Part shown: one piece after another, positions 25,856 to 35,106 of the stretch
How the letters are laid out: every line of letters starts with the position of its first letter
Position numbering within the stretch: position 1 is the first letter of the stretch
The notes under the pieces: model-generated
The model's input: only the letters and a program-made list of their open reading frames with translations
Databases searched by the model: none
Told to the model about the DNA's origin: nothing
Source of the DNA: Hyphomicrobiales bacterium
GTDB lineage: Bacteria > Pseudomonadota > Alphaproteobacteria > Rhizobiales > Rhizobiaceae
Length of the DNA stretch: 64,000 bases
Assembly: GCA_900471605.1 (NCBI GenBank)
Contig: UCEY01000021.1
Location: 186,199-250,198 of the forward strand
Direction: 5' to 3'
Translations under genes and position numbers: made by a program

Positions 25856-27574
25856 TCAGGCGGCGGCGGGCATCGGGTTCCGCGCAGGCAGAAGCCGATG
25901 GCGGTTGCGCCACGCCACATGGAGGAGAAGGCAGGCAAGCGCTATGAGCGACAGATAGGCGGTCAGTAGGAAGGAGTCGTTGTAGGCGAGCGCATAGGCC
26001 TGCTGCTGCACCTGCCTGCTGAACAGGGCCGCGCCCTGCACCACCTGCTGGTTCGGATCGGTCAGCACCTTGCCATAGGCGCCGCCGAGCTGTTTCAGGC
26101 GGTTGGCGACCAGCGGATCGGTGGAGGCGAGCTCGGAGACCAGCCGGAAGGAATGGAATTGCTCGCGCCATTGCACGAAGGTGCCGTAGAGCGCGCTGCC
26201 GAGATAACCGCCGATCTTCTGGGTGGCGAGAAAGACGACGATGAAGGAAAGGATGTAGCTCGGGCCGCGCTTCATCGCGGCACCCATGCCGATCGTCAGC
26301 GCCGGCGGCAGGAAAAGGCCGCTCGCGAAGCTCACCAGGAACTGGCTGAGATACATCTGCTCCGGCCGGGTGAGGATGGTCGACTGACTATCCATATAGC
26401 TGCCGACCGCGACCAGCAGCAGCGAGACGGCGTGGATCGCAGATTCCCGTCCGGGCTTCATGATCATGGCGCAGATGATGCCGGAGAGGACGGCACCGGC
26501 GAGAATGATCCAGTAGAGGCCGGCCATCTGCTCGTTCAGCATGCCGGCATTGCGCAGGAAATTGACCGCACCGCTGGTCTGTTCGGACAGCACGAGGCGG
26601 GACACCATCAGCGCACCAGTGAAATGCAGGATCTCTCGGGAGGTCAGCCAGCGGATGTCGACCAGATGGTTCTTGCGGTTGAGCTCGATCGCCGCGAAGA
26701 TCGCCGAGGCGGCAATGCCTGCGATGATCATCCAGGCGAGCCAGTCGACCGCTGTCCACCAGTAGAGCCGGCCGACTGTCAGCACCACGGCGAAGCAGCC
26801 GAGCGCGACGGCGAGGAAGACGTAGCTGACAACATCGAGGCCGCTGATCACTTTCGCACGCGGCGGCGAGGTGAGCGGCAGGACGTAGACGAGGCCGAGC
26901 GAAACCATGGCGAGCCCCATCTCGACCAGATAAAGCGCATGATAACCGCCGATATCCAGCAGATAGGGAGAAATGAGACCGGTTACCGGCGAGGGAAGGG
27001 CAAGAGCCGTCAGCGCGGCGCAGAGACCGATACTCATCTTTTTGGCCGGGGAGACCGGCTCGAGCATGTAGAGGAAGCCGAGCGAGGTCATCGGCGCTGC
27101 GGCGACGCCCGCGAAGAAGCGTAGCGCCAGCGCGCTCTCGTAGCTGTCGACCCAGAAATGCCCGAGGCACACCAGCACATAGACGACGATCGCCACCTCG
27201 GCGAAATTTCGGAGCCCGTATTGGGCGCGCACCTTGAAGAGCAGCAGCGTCAGGCTGGCATTCGGGAAGAAATACGCCGCCATCAGCCAGGTGGCTTCCG
27301 TCTGGGTGAGATCCATCGGGCCGGCGATCTGCTGCAGGTTGGTGGAGATGAAGCTCATGCCGAGCCCCTGCGTCAGCGCGATCAACGCGCCGGCGAGCAT
27401 GTAGGCGGCGACCATCGTCGGCGATTTGGGTGCGAAGACAGGCGGCGCAGCCGGCGCAGGCTGAGAGGCGGCATCGGGCTCCGGGACCGGCTCGGTAGCG
27501 GCAACGGTTTTGGCCGGCTCCGCGTTCTTGCGGAAATCCGGCCGTATGATCGTTGCGTCTTCCTGCCTTGCCAT
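25856..27574 (-). CDS. DHA2-family MFS multidrug efflux transporter (EmrB-like)
   Basis: This is a 572-residue transporter with about 14 membrane spans. An unusually long, Pro/Ala-rich cytoplasmic N terminus (about 55 residues, PVPEPDAASQPAPAAPP) precedes the first span (MVAAYMLAGALIALTQGLGMSF). The motif-C region appears as FLYMLEPVSPAKK followed by LTALALPSPVTGLISPYLL. It exports drugs or other amphiphiles by proton antiport together with the EmrA-like adaptor. ATG 27574 lies 4 bases after the MarR stop; a further in-frame ATG at 27592 would overlap marR. The family usually begins closer to the first span, so the extended N terminus is a distinguishing feature. Confidence 0.9.
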   Translation of the reverse strand: MARQEDATIIRPDFRKNAEPAKTVAATEPVPEPDAASQPAPAAPPVFAPKSPTMVAAYMLAGALIALTQGLGMSFISTNLQQIAGPMDLTQTEATWLMAAYFFPNASLTLLLFKVRAQYGLRNFAEVAIVVYVLVCLGHFWVDSYESALALRFFAGVAAAPMTSLGFLYMLEPVSPAKKMSIGLCAALTALALPSPVTGLISPYLLDIGGYHALYLVEMGLAMVSLGLVYVLPLTSPPRAKVISGLDVVSYVFLAVALGCFAVVLTVGRLYWWTAVDWLAWMIIAGIAASAIFAAIELNRKNHLVDIRWLTSREILHFTGALMVSRLVLSEQTSGAVNFLRNAGMLNEQMAGLYWIILAGAVLSGIICAMIMKPGRESAIHAVSLLLVAVGSYMDSQSTILTRPEQMYLSQFLVSFASGLFLPPALTIGMGAAMKRGPSYILSFIVVFLATQKIGGYLGSALYGTFVQWREQFHSFRLVSELASTDPLVANRLKQLGGAYGKVLTDPNQQVVQGAALFSRQVQQQAYALAYNDSFLLTAYLSLIALACLLLHVAWRNRHRLLPARNPMPAAA

Positions 27575-27578
27575 TGCC

Positions 27579-28034
27579 TCACGCGGGGACATCGATGTCC
27601 TCCAGCTCGCCGATATTGGCCGTGATCCGCTCGAACAGCGCCATGGCGACCTGCATCTGACCGGGGTCGATATCCTGGAAGATCTGCTCTCGCATACGGT
27701 CGCCGATGGAGCGGACGAGGCTCGCCTGTTCCTCGCCATGGGCGGTCAGGAACAGAAGCTTGACGCGGCGGTCGTTCGGATCCGGCCGTCGTTCGATCAA
27801 GCCGTTCTCCTCCATCCGGTCGAGGAGGCGCACCATGGTGGCCTGTTCGAGTTCCAGTTCGCAGGCAAGCTCGCTCTGGGTCATGTTCTGCTTCTTGGCG
27901 AGGCGGAACAGGGCGCGGGCGCGCGGATAGGTCAGCCCGTGCGCCGTCACCTGCTGATTGAAAGCCGTGCGGATCTTGCGGCTGACCTTGGTCAGCGCTT
28001 CGAGGAAGTCGGATGCGATGGGATCAGGTTTCAT
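27579..28034 (-). CDS. MarR-family transcriptional regulator
   Basis: This 151-residue winged-helix protein has the MarR recognition region MTQSELACELELEQATMVRLLDRMEENGLIERRPDPNDRRVK (about 51-92), including the D-R-R wing. Helical ends form the dimer interface. It should bind palindromes in its own promoter and repress the efflux operon, releasing on ligand binding. Two TTAG-N4-CTAA palindromes lie directly upstream. It is the first gene of the operon. Confidence 0.9.
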   Translation of the reverse strand: MKPDPIASDFLEALTKVSRKIRTAFNQQVTAHGLTYPRARALFRLAKKQNMTQSELACELELEQATMVRLLDRMEENGLIERRPDPNDRRVKLLFLTAHGEEQASLVRSIGDRMREQIFQDIDPGQMQVAMALFERITANIGELEDIDVPA

Positions 28035-28047
28035 CGTGAGCTTAAAG

Positions 28048-28087
28048 TTAGTGTGCTAAGTTTTCTGCGCACTAATTAGCATGCTAA
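28048..28087. promoter_or_regulatory. Paired MarR-type operator palindromes
   Basis: TTAGTGTGCTAA (28048-28059, imperfect) and TTAGCATGCTAA (28076-28087, perfect 12-bp palindrome) share the pattern TTAG-N4-CTAA, with centres 28 bases apart. The first begins 13 bases upstream of the marR start. They sit where an autoregulatory MarR site is expected. Confidence 0.65.
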
Positions 28088-28733
28088 CTAATTTGTTTCA
28101 AGGGGCAGTGGCGCACTTAACGCGGATTTCGGAGGGGGCCAGGGATGAAGGCAGAGGTGGCAGAGAGGTATCGATGAGAGTTCGGTACCGCTGCGCCGGA
28201 GCAGTTTGCTACGGGCCGCCGAGGCGGAATTAACCGCGCATTAACCATGGCTGGCTAAGAAATAGTGATGCGCGAATGACCTGCGCGGCTAACCTCTATG
28301 GGATCAACATGTACGTTGTATCGGTACTCGATAATGGCGACCAAAGGACATTCGTGTCCGAAAGCCTGAAAATACTAGACCGGATCGTCTACGCAACCAT
28401 CTGCGGTTCTCCGAAGCAGTTCCTGCTGTCCGAGGTAGTCGATATCGTCCCGGTCGATGCAAAGCCTACCAAAGCTCCAACGACACGACACGTCGCTTCG
28501 CAGGTCCAATAGTCTTCTTGGGACTGAAAGACCGAAGAGAATAACTGCCGGCGTGTCCGTGCTCCGCAGGCCCGTAGCCGTAAGTTGCGGACGGCCTGGC
28601 CGAGGCTGCACACGCGCGCGACCGCTCACGTTGGCTGCGACCGATCACACACGGGGTTGCAGCCACGGAGGGCTCGCCGGCCAATGTCGGCGAGCTTTAA
28701 AATTCCTCACGCCTGGCTGGCGCCGCCGTCTCC
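28088..28733. other. Long intergenic region with at most one small gene
   Basis: About 650 bases separate the marR operators from the end of the second efflux gene. Only one small open frame (28309-28512) has plausible protein character. The rest, especially 28520-28733, shows no recognisable gene, RNA or clear terminator. Confidence 0.5.
28309..28512 (+). CDS. Small hypothetical protein
   Basis: This 67-residue frame begins MYVVSVLDNGDQRTFVSES and has a mixed hydrophobic/charged pattern (ILDRIVYATICGSPKQFLLSEVVDIVPVD) consistent with a small folded protein, ending in a Thr/Lys/Pro-rich tail. Its base composition is less GC-rich than its neighbours. The ribosome site is weak (GGGA), and an in-frame ATG at 28276 is an alternative. 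No family is recognised; it could also be chance. Confidence 0.35.
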   Translation: MYVVSVLDNGDQRTFVSESLKILDRIVYATICGSPKQFLLSEVVDIVPVDAKPTKAPTTRHVASQVQ

Positions 28734-30152
28734 CTATTGCGCGGCGTCCGCCGGTTCCGCCATCGGCTCTTCCTTCATTTTCCTGTTCCGGCCGGAGAGC
28801 ACGTCGCCGGCTGTCGCGGACAGGCGAAAGAACGAGATGCAGGACGAGGCCGAGATGATCGCGATGATGGTGAAGGACATTGCGAAAGCGAAGTTGGTGA
28901 GCGTCTCCGCGCCACCGGAAAAGTAGTTCAGGAGCATGGCCGACATCGCGACGCCGGTGCTCTGGGCGATGCGTTGCGCCATCTGGGAGAGCGAGGTCGC
29001 ATGGCTCATCTCCGAATCCCCGGTTTCCGCAAATGTCAGCGTGTTGAGCGAGGTGAACTGCAAGGCCCTGAAGAACCCGCCGAGCAGGATGATCACGACC
29101 ATGACGGCAGGCGCCGTGCCAGGCGTGAAGGTGGCGAGCAGCGCCATGGAGGCGCTGGCGATCAGCGCATTCCACAGAAGCACGTTGCGGAAACCGAAAC
29201 GACGCAGGATGCGTCTCGTCATGGTTCGCATGCCGAATGCGCCGATCGTCGAGACGAAGGTGATCGCGCCGGATTGCAGCGGCGTGTAGTGGAAGATTTC
29301 CTGCATCAGCAGCGGCAGCATGAAGGGCAGGGCGCCCATGCTGATCCTGAACAGCGAACCGCCCGTGACGCTCGTACGGAACGTCGGATAGCGGAAGAGC
29401 TTCAGGTCGAGGATGGCATTGGGCGTCCTGCGCGCATGGCGAATATAAAGCCCGAGCAGCGCAAAACCGACCAGTGCCAGGACCAAGGCACTGAAATTCG
29501 CGCCGCGAGCAAAGGAATCCAAGCCGAAGATGACGGCGCCGATGCCGAAGCCGGTGAGGATGAAGCCCGGAAAATCGAAGGAGGTGCGCTCGGCCGGCGG
29601 GATCTTGCGGATCAGTGCGAGCGTCAGGATGATCGCGACGATGCCGACCGGCAGATTGATCCAGAAGATCCAGTGCCACGAACTGATGCCCGTGATGAAA
29701 CCGCCAAGCAGCGGCCCGATCGCCGGGCCGACGACGGCCGGCATGCTCATCAGCACCATGGCGGAGACCAGTTCCTCGCGCGGCACGGATCGCACAAGGA
29801 TCAGCCGCGCCGTCGGCAACATCAGCGCGCCCCCGAAGCCCTGGAGGGTACGCGCCGCGATCAGCATTGTGAGTGTGGTCGAGGCGGCGCACAGCAGCGA
29901 AGCGAAGGTGAACAGCGCGATTGCCGAACAGAATACCCGCCGGGCGCCGAACCGGTCGGCGAGCCAGCCACTCAGAGGGAGGAACACACCGAGCGACAAT
30001 ACGTAGACGGTGATCGTCGAATGCAGCGCGAGCGCCGGCTCGCCGAGTGCATCGGCAATCGTCGGCAGGGCCGTGGCGATCGCCGTCGAATCGATCTGCT
30101 GCATGATGAGGGCCGACGCGACGATCAGCGGCACGGTCTTGCGGGTGTCCAA
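28734..30152 (-). CDS. DHA2-family MFS transporter (EmrB/QacA-like)
   Basis: This is a 472-residue transporter with about 13-14 membrane spans. It starts MDTRKTVPLIVASALIMQQIDSTAIATALPTIAD, the D1-type first-span motif of EmrB/QacA pumps. Motif A is GWLADRFGARRVF (about 62-74) and motif C is GPAIGPLLGGFITGISSWHWIFWINLPVG (about 155-183). It has no adaptor gene, so it likely acts alone at the inner membrane. It is divergent from an IclR regulator with a palindrome between them, so substrate-linked regulation is plausible. Confidence 0.9.
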   Translation of the reverse strand: MDTRKTVPLIVASALIMQQIDSTAIATALPTIADALGEPALALHSTITVYVLSLGVFLPLSGWLADRFGARRVFCSAIALFTFASLLCAASTTLTMLIAARTLQGFGGALMLPTARLILVRSVPREELVSAMVLMSMPAVVGPAIGPLLGGFITGISSWHWIFWINLPVGIVAIILTLALIRKIPPAERTSFDFPGFILTGFGIGAVIFGLDSFARGANFSALVLALVGFALLGLYIRHARRTPNAILDLKLFRYPTFRTSVTGGSLFRISMGALPFMLPLLMQEIFHYTPLQSGAITFVSTIGAFGMRTMTRRILRRFGFRNVLLWNALIASASMALLATFTPGTAPAVMVVIILLGGFFRALQFTSLNTLTFAETGDSEMSHATSLSQMAQRIAQSTGVAMSAMLLNYFSGGAETLTNFAFAMSFTIIAIISASSCISFFRLSATAGDVLSGRNRKMKEEPMAEPADAAQ

Positions 30153-30265
30153 TCGGGTGGTCTTTCAGTTCAAGTCTTGGTTCGTCAGCCGGTTTTCCGG
30201 GTGCAGGCCGCGCATTCACCGACCATGTTTCCACTTGCCCAAGTGGCTGACATGTGTTCTTCTAT

Positions 30266-30282
30266 ATGGAACGATGGTCCAT
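30266..30282. promoter_or_regulatory. Candidate IclR-type operator
   Basis: ATGGAACGATGGTCCAT is an imperfect 17-bp palindrome containing TGGAA...GTCCA, near the TGGAA-N5-TTCCA pattern reported for several IclR-family sites. It lies between the divergent efflux and iclR genes. Confidence 0.45.
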
Positions 30283-30367
30283 TAATAGAATATTCCCGTG
30301 AACCTCGGGCTGTCAACGACGCTGTTGCGATCGCCGTATCGACAGCTGCCACGGGAGGGCCAATGGA

Positions 30368-31195
30368 ATGTCGGCTTTGGGGGAAATGGGAATGGCGGGC
30401 CTGCAGGACGAGGACCAGAAGGGCCGGCTTTCGTCGGTTTCCATGGCGATCCGCATTCTCAAGGCCTTCGAGGGCGACGATGCGGAGATCGGCATCACCG
30501 AGCTTGCCCGCCGTCTCGGCATTGCCAAGAGCACCGTCCACCGGTTGGTGGCAACACTGATGGCGGAGGATTTCCTCGAGCAGAACCGCGATACCGGCCG
30601 CTACCGCCTCGGGCTCGGGCTTTTCGGCCTCGGCTCGCTGGTGCGCAACCGCATGGACCTTTCCACCGAAGCGCGCACGCTGCTCATCGACCTGCGCAAC
30701 GAGACCGACGAGACGGTGCTGCTCGCCGTTCCTGCCGGGCCGGAGATCATGTATATCCGCGTCCAGCCTTCCAGGCAGGCCGTGCGCATCAGCGCCGAGA
30801 TCGGCATGCGAGCGCCTTATCACTCGACGGCTGCGGGCAGGGCCATGCTCGCCTTCCAGCCGGAAAGCCGCATTGCCTCGCTCATCGGGGGAACCTTGTC
30901 GCCGCGAACCCCGAAGACTGTAACCGATCCCGACAAGCTGCAGAAACTGCTCGGCAACATCCGCCGCCTCGGTTACGCGGTGGAAGACGAGGAGAACGAA
31001 CTCGGCATGCGCGCCATTGCGGCACCCATCCGCGACGCCCAGTCGGAGGTGGTCGGCGCGGTCGCGGTCGCCGGTCCCGTGCAGCGCCTGTCGCTGAAGA
31101 ACCTCAACGGGTTTGCCGAACCGCTGCTGGGCGCGGCACGCGCCATCTCTGCCCGCCTCGGGCATCGCGGCTCGCTTGGTGGCGGCGATTCCTGA
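30368..31195 (+). CDS. IclR-family transcriptional regulator
   Basis: This 275-residue regulator has an N-terminal winged helix (SVSMAIRILKAFEGDDAEIGITELARRLGIAKSTVHRLVATLMAEDFLEQ, about 23-72) and an effector-binding domain (FGLGSLVRNRMDLSTEARTLLIDL, RMPYH-like RAPYHSTAAGRAMLA, and GYAVEDEENELGMRAIAAPI). ATG 30368 follows GGGAGGG at good distance; ATGs at 30386 and 30392 are alternatives. It is divergent from the MFS pump and also lies upstream of the dehydrogenase operon at 31345, either of which could be its target. Confidence 0.9.
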   Translation: MSALGEMGMAGLQDEDQKGRLSSVSMAIRILKAFEGDDAEIGITELARRLGIAKSTVHRLVATLMAEDFLEQNRDTGRYRLGLGLFGLGSLVRNRMDLSTEARTLLIDLRNETDETVLLAVPAGPEIMYIRVQPSRQAVRISAEIGMRAPYHSTAAGRAMLAFQPESRIASLIGGTLSPRTPKTVTDPDKLQKLLGNIRRLGYAVEDEENELGMRAIAAPIRDAQSEVVGAVAVAGPVQRLSLKNLNGFAEPLLGAARAISARLGHRGSLGGGDS

Positions 31196-31344
31196 CGATC
31201 GCAGCCCGTGTCGATTTAATGTTCCAGAAGGGTTGCCGCCCGTCAGGCCTGCTCTAGGTGAATCGTTGAACCGTTCGGTTCGATCTCATCGGCGCACGTC
31301 GTTCCGGCGCGTCACCGACCTTTTCTCTCCGGGGAGGTCTTCCT

Positions 31345-32097
31345 ATGGAAACCCACTGTCTTAAGCGCCCGACGCGGCGCCAATTCCTTTCATCCGTCGC
31401 TTTTACCATTCTCGCCGGCAGTGCCGCGCCCGTGATGGCACGCAGCATTTCCGGCAGCCTGCCCTGGGAGGCGCGTTCCGCCGATCCGCCGGTGCAGGTC
31501 AAGCCCGGTGGCTGGCTGTTCTTCACGCTGGAGGAGGCGCAGACCATGGAGGCGGTCGCCGACCGGCTGGTGCCGGCGGACGAGCTTTCGCTCGGCGGTA
31601 AGGATGCGGGGTGCGTGCTTTATCTCGACCGGCAGCTCGTTGGGTCCTACGGTACGTCGAGCCGGCTCTATACCAAAGGCCCTTTCATGCCGGGCCTGGC
31701 GACGCAAGGGTATCAGGCGCCTGACACACCGGCCCAGCGTTACCGATCCGGCATTGCCGCTCTGAACGCCTTTACCCGCGACGCCAAGGGCGGCAAGCGC
31801 TTCGCCGAGCTTGCGCCCGCCGACCAGGACGCAGTCCTCAAGGATCTCGAAGCCGGCAAGATCACCCTGCCGAACAAGGTGGATGCCAAGTCCTTCTTCA
31901 ACCTGATGCTCGCCAACGTGATGGAAGGCTTTTTCGCCGACCCGATCTATGGCGGCAACAAGGACATGGCCTCGTGGAAGATGCTGGGCTTTCCCGGCGC
32001 GCGATACGACTACCGCGACCACGTTTCCAAACACAACCAACCCTATCCCCTGCCTCCGGTTTCGATCGCGGGCTCGATGGAATGGATGACCAGGTAG
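31345..32097 (+). CDS. Gluconate 2-dehydrogenase-type small (gamma) subunit, Tat-exported
   Basis: This 250-residue protein has a twin-arginine signal (RPTRRQFLSSVAFTILAGS, residues 8-26) and a domain of the gluconate_2-dh3 family (LFFTLEEAQTMEAVADRLVPADELSLGGKDAGCVLYLDRQL). In membrane-bound gluconate, fructose and FAD-glucose dehydrogenases this subunit escorts the flavoprotein through Tat into the periplasm. It is the first gene of a three-gene operon; ATG 31345 is preceded by GGGGAGGTC. Confidence 0.9.
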   Translation: METHCLKRPTRRQFLSSVAFTILAGSAAPVMARSISGSLPWEARSADPPVQVKPGGWLFFTLEEAQTMEAVADRLVPADELSLGGKDAGCVLYLDRQLVGSYGTSSRLYTKGPFMPGLATQGYQAPDTPAQRYRSGIAALNAFTRDAKGGKRFAELAPADQDAVLKDLEAGKITLPNKVDAKSFFNLMLANVMEGFFADPIYGGNKDMASWKMLGFPGARYDYRDHVSKHNQPYPLPPVSIAGSMEWMTR

Positions 32098-32109
32098 GGA
32101 CTGACAGAC

Positions 32110-33876
32110 ATGACCACTATTCTACCCCGCAAGGACGTCGTGATCGTCGGCCTTGGCTGGACGGGCGCGATTCTCGCCCATGAACTGACCGAGGACGGTC
32201 TCGATGTCGTCGCGATCGAACGCGGCCCCTGGCGCGATACGGCAACCGATTTCAACATCGGTTACGTCCAGGACGAGCTTCGTTACGGCATCCGCCGCGA
32301 TCTCTTCCTGCAGCCGACAGTCGAAGCGATGACGATGCGCAACAACACGTCGCAGACGGCGCTGCCGATGCGCGACTATGGCTCCTTCCTGCCCGGCAAC
32401 GGGGTGGGCGGTGCCGGTGTTCACTGGAACGGCCATACCTGGCGGTTCTGGGACAGCGACTTCCAGATCGCCGACCACCTGAGAGACCGCTACGGCGCAG
32501 CGCGCATCCAGGACCTGCAACTGCAGAACTGGGGCGTGACCGGCGCCGAGATGGAAAAATCCTTCGACCGGTTCGAATATCTCGCCGGCATTTCCGGCAA
32601 GGCGGGCAATATCAACGGCCAGATCCAGGAGGGCGGCAATCCGTTCGAGGATCCGCGCTCGCGCGACTATCCGCTGCCGCCCTTGCAGATGACCTATGCG
32701 CCGACGCTGTTTGCGGAGGTGACAAAGTCTCTGAACCTGCACCCGTTTCCGACGCCTGCGGCCAACCTTTCCAAGGATTATATCAACCCGCTCGGTATCG
32801 CGATGGGCGAGTGTACGATGTGCGGTTTCTGCGAACGGTTCGGCTGCGCCAACTATTCGAAATCCTCGGCCCAGACGACCATCCTGCCGGTGCTGATGAA
32901 GAAGAAGAATTTCGAGGTCCGCACCGAGTCCGAAGTCCTGCATGTGGATCTCGACGCGTCGAAGAAACATGCCCGCGGCGTCACCTATGTGAATACGTCG
33001 GGCGAGGAATTCTTCCAGCCGGCCGATATCGTGCTGCTCTGCGCCTACGGGCTCCACAATGTCCGGCTGATGATGCTGTCGGGGATCGGCCAGATCTACG
33101 ATCCGAATACCGGTGAGGGCACGGTCGGGCGTAACTACTGTTACCAGACCAATGCCGGCGCGCAGGTGTTCTTCGACGACAAGAATTTCAATCCGTTCGT
33201 GGCGGCCGGCGCGCTCGGCCAGACCGTGGATGATTACAACGGCGATGCCTTCGACCACGGGCCGCTCGATTTCGTCGGCGGCGCCGGCATCAATTGCATC
33301 CCCTCCAACGGAAGGCCGATCCAGACTCGTCCGACCCCGCCCGGCACGCCGCGCTGGGGCAGCGACTGGAAGAAGGCGACGGTCAAGGCCTATAAGTCGA
33401 CGCTCGGCTTCTCCTCGCAAGGCTCGAGCTACCCGACCCGCGGCAATTATCTCGACCTCGATCCGACCTATACGGACCGGTTCGGGCGGCCGCTTCTGCG
33501 CTTCACCTTCGATTTCCCGGACAACGACATCCGCATGTCGAACTGGGTCTCGGACCGGATGGAGGACATCGCCAAGGCCTTCGGCGGCCGGCAATACACC
33601 AATACCCGCCGTAAGAAAGGCTGGGATTCGGTGCCCTACCAGAGCACTCACAATACCGGTGGGGCGATCATGGGCACCGATCCGAAGACCAGCGCCGTCA
33701 ACAAATACCTGCAGAGCTGGGATGTCGCCAATGTCTTCGTGGTCGGCGCTTCCGCCTTCGCCCACAATGCCGGAAAGAACCCGACCGGCACAGTGGGGGC
33801 GCTCGCCTATCACGCGGCGGATGCCATCCGTCAGCAATATCTCCGCAACCCGGGCCAGCCTCTGGTGTCGGCATGA
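32110..33876 (+). CDS. GMC-family FAD dehydrogenase, catalytic subunit (gluconate/sugar dehydrogenase type)
   Basis: This 588-residue flavoprotein has the FAD dinucleotide motif VVIVGLGWTGAILAHEL (about 10-26) and GNGVGGAGVHWNGHTWRFW near 97-114. Its C-terminal GMC region reads STHNTGGAIMG and GTVGALAYHAADAI. A cysteine group C235, C238, C241, C246 (ECTMCGFCERFGC) resembles the Fe-S-cluster ligands of FAD-dependent glucose and fructose dehydrogenases. It has no signal peptide of its own and should be co-exported with the Tat small subunit. Electrons pass to the cytochrome encoded next. The sugar or sugar acid oxidised is not determined by sequence alone. Confidence 0.88.
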   Translation: MTTILPRKDVVIVGLGWTGAILAHELTEDGLDVVAIERGPWRDTATDFNIGYVQDELRYGIRRDLFLQPTVEAMTMRNNTSQTALPMRDYGSFLPGNGVGGAGVHWNGHTWRFWDSDFQIADHLRDRYGAARIQDLQLQNWGVTGAEMEKSFDRFEYLAGISGKAGNINGQIQEGGNPFEDPRSRDYPLPPLQMTYAPTLFAEVTKSLNLHPFPTPAANLSKDYINPLGIAMGECTMCGFCERFGCANYSKSSAQTTILPVLMKKKNFEVRTESEVLHVDLDASKKHARGVTYVNTSGEEFFQPADIVLLCAYGLHNVRLMMLSGIGQIYDPNTGEGTVGRNYCYQTNAGAQVFFDDKNFNPFVAAGALGQTVDDYNGDAFDHGPLDFVGGAGINCIPSNGRPIQTRPTPPGTPRWGSDWKKATVKAYKSTLGFSSQGSSYPTRGNYLDLDPTYTDRFGRPLLRFTFDFPDNDIRMSNWVSDRMEDIAKAFGGRQYTNTRRKKGWDSVPYQSTHNTGGAIMGTDPKTSAVNKYLQSWDVANVFVVGASAFAHNAGKNPTGTVGALAYHAADAIRQQYLRNPGQPLVSA

Positions 33877-35084
33877 GCAAGATCCTCTTTTCCCCCACCC
33901 TTGCCGTAACCGCGCTCTCGGCCGGCCTCGCATTCGCTCAGGCCCCCGACCAGGCGGACGAGATCATCCGCGGCCGCTACCAGGCGATCCTTGGCGATTG
34001 CGCCGCCTGTCACACCGCGCCGGGGGCAAAACCGCTTTCCGGCGGGCTGCCGCTCGAAACGCCCTTCGGCCAGATCATTCCGCCGAACATCACGCCCGAC
34101 AAGGCATCCGGGATCGGCAACTGGACGGAGGCGGATTTCCGCAATGCGCTGAAGAACGGTATCGGCCATGACGGCAAGCGGCTCTACCCCGCCATGCCCT
34201 ATCCGGCCTATACGAAGATGACCGACAGGGACATCGGCAACCTGTGGTCCTATCTCAGGACCGTCGATCCGGTGTTCAACCCGGTCGAATCCAACCAGCT
34301 GCCGTTCCCGTTCAACATCCGGCTGTCGATGATGGGCTGGAACATGCTGAATTTCACGCCCGGCGAATTCCGGCCCGATCCGTCGAAATCGCCGGAATGG
34401 AACCGCGGCGCCTATATCGTCCAGGGGCCGGGCCATTGCGGCACCTGCCATTCGCCGAAGACGGTGCTCGGCGCGGACAAGACCAGCGAGGCTCTCGAAG
34501 GCACCTCGCTGCAGGGATGGTATGCACCCAACATCACCGGCAATTCCTACATCGGCGTTGGCAGTTGGAGCGAGGAGCAGATCGTCCAGTATCTGAAGAC
34601 CGGCACAAACGGGCATACGATCGCATCCGGCCCGATGGCGGAAGCGATCCAGGCCTCGACCTCCCTGATGACCGACGAGGACGTGCACGCGATCGCCACC
34701 TATCTCAAGAGCACGCAGGGTGGCCCGGCGCAAAAACCGCAGCCGATCCCTGCGAGCGATGCGCGTATGAAGGTCGGGGCGGCGATCTACCACGACACCT
34801 GTTCCGCCTGCCATGGCGGCGACGGCAAGGGCGCGAACCAGCTTTTCCCCGCGCTCGCCGGCAGCACGATCGTGCAGCAGCCGAGCGCCGAGACGTTGGC
34901 ACGTCTGGTCCTGCAGGGCAGTCAGGCGGTGCATACGCCGCAGGCGAAGACGACGCCCGCCATGCCCTCGCTCGGCTGGAAGCTCTCGGACGAGCAGGTA
35001 GCGGCGGTGCTCACCTATGTCCGCAACAGCTGGGGCAACGCCGCGCCATCCGTCGGGGCATCGGATATCGGGGCGCAGAGGTAG
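33873..35084 (+). CDS. Triheme cytochrome c subunit of the dehydrogenase
   Basis: This 403-residue protein has a signal peptide (MSKILFSPTLAVTALSAGLAFAQ) and three haem c motifs CxxCH at about 43-47 (DCAACH), 189-193 (HCGTCH) and 310-314 (TCSACH). It matches the cytochrome subunit of gluconate- and alcohol-dehydrogenase complexes, which passes electrons to ubiquinone at the inner membrane. It overlaps the flavoprotein gene by four bases. There is no clear C-terminal membrane anchor. Confidence 0.92.
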   Translation: MSKILFSPTLAVTALSAGLAFAQAPDQADEIIRGRYQAILGDCAACHTAPGAKPLSGGLPLETPFGQIIPPNITPDKASGIGNWTEADFRNALKNGIGHDGKRLYPAMPYPAYTKMTDRDIGNLWSYLRTVDPVFNPVESNQLPFPFNIRLSMMGWNMLNFTPGEFRPDPSKSPEWNRGAYIVQGPGHCGTCHSPKTVLGADKTSEALEGTSLQGWYAPNITGNSYIGVGSWSEEQIVQYLKTGTNGHTIASGPMAEAIQASTSLMTDEDVHAIATYLKSTQGGPAQKPQPIPASDARMKVGAAIYHDTCSACHGGDGKGANQLFPALAGSTIVQQPSAETLARLVLQGSQAVHTPQAKTTPAMPSLGWKLSDEQVAAVLTYVRNSWGNAAPSVGASDIGAQR

Positions 35085-35106
35085 GGGGTTTAGCTTTCCG
35101 AAGTAT

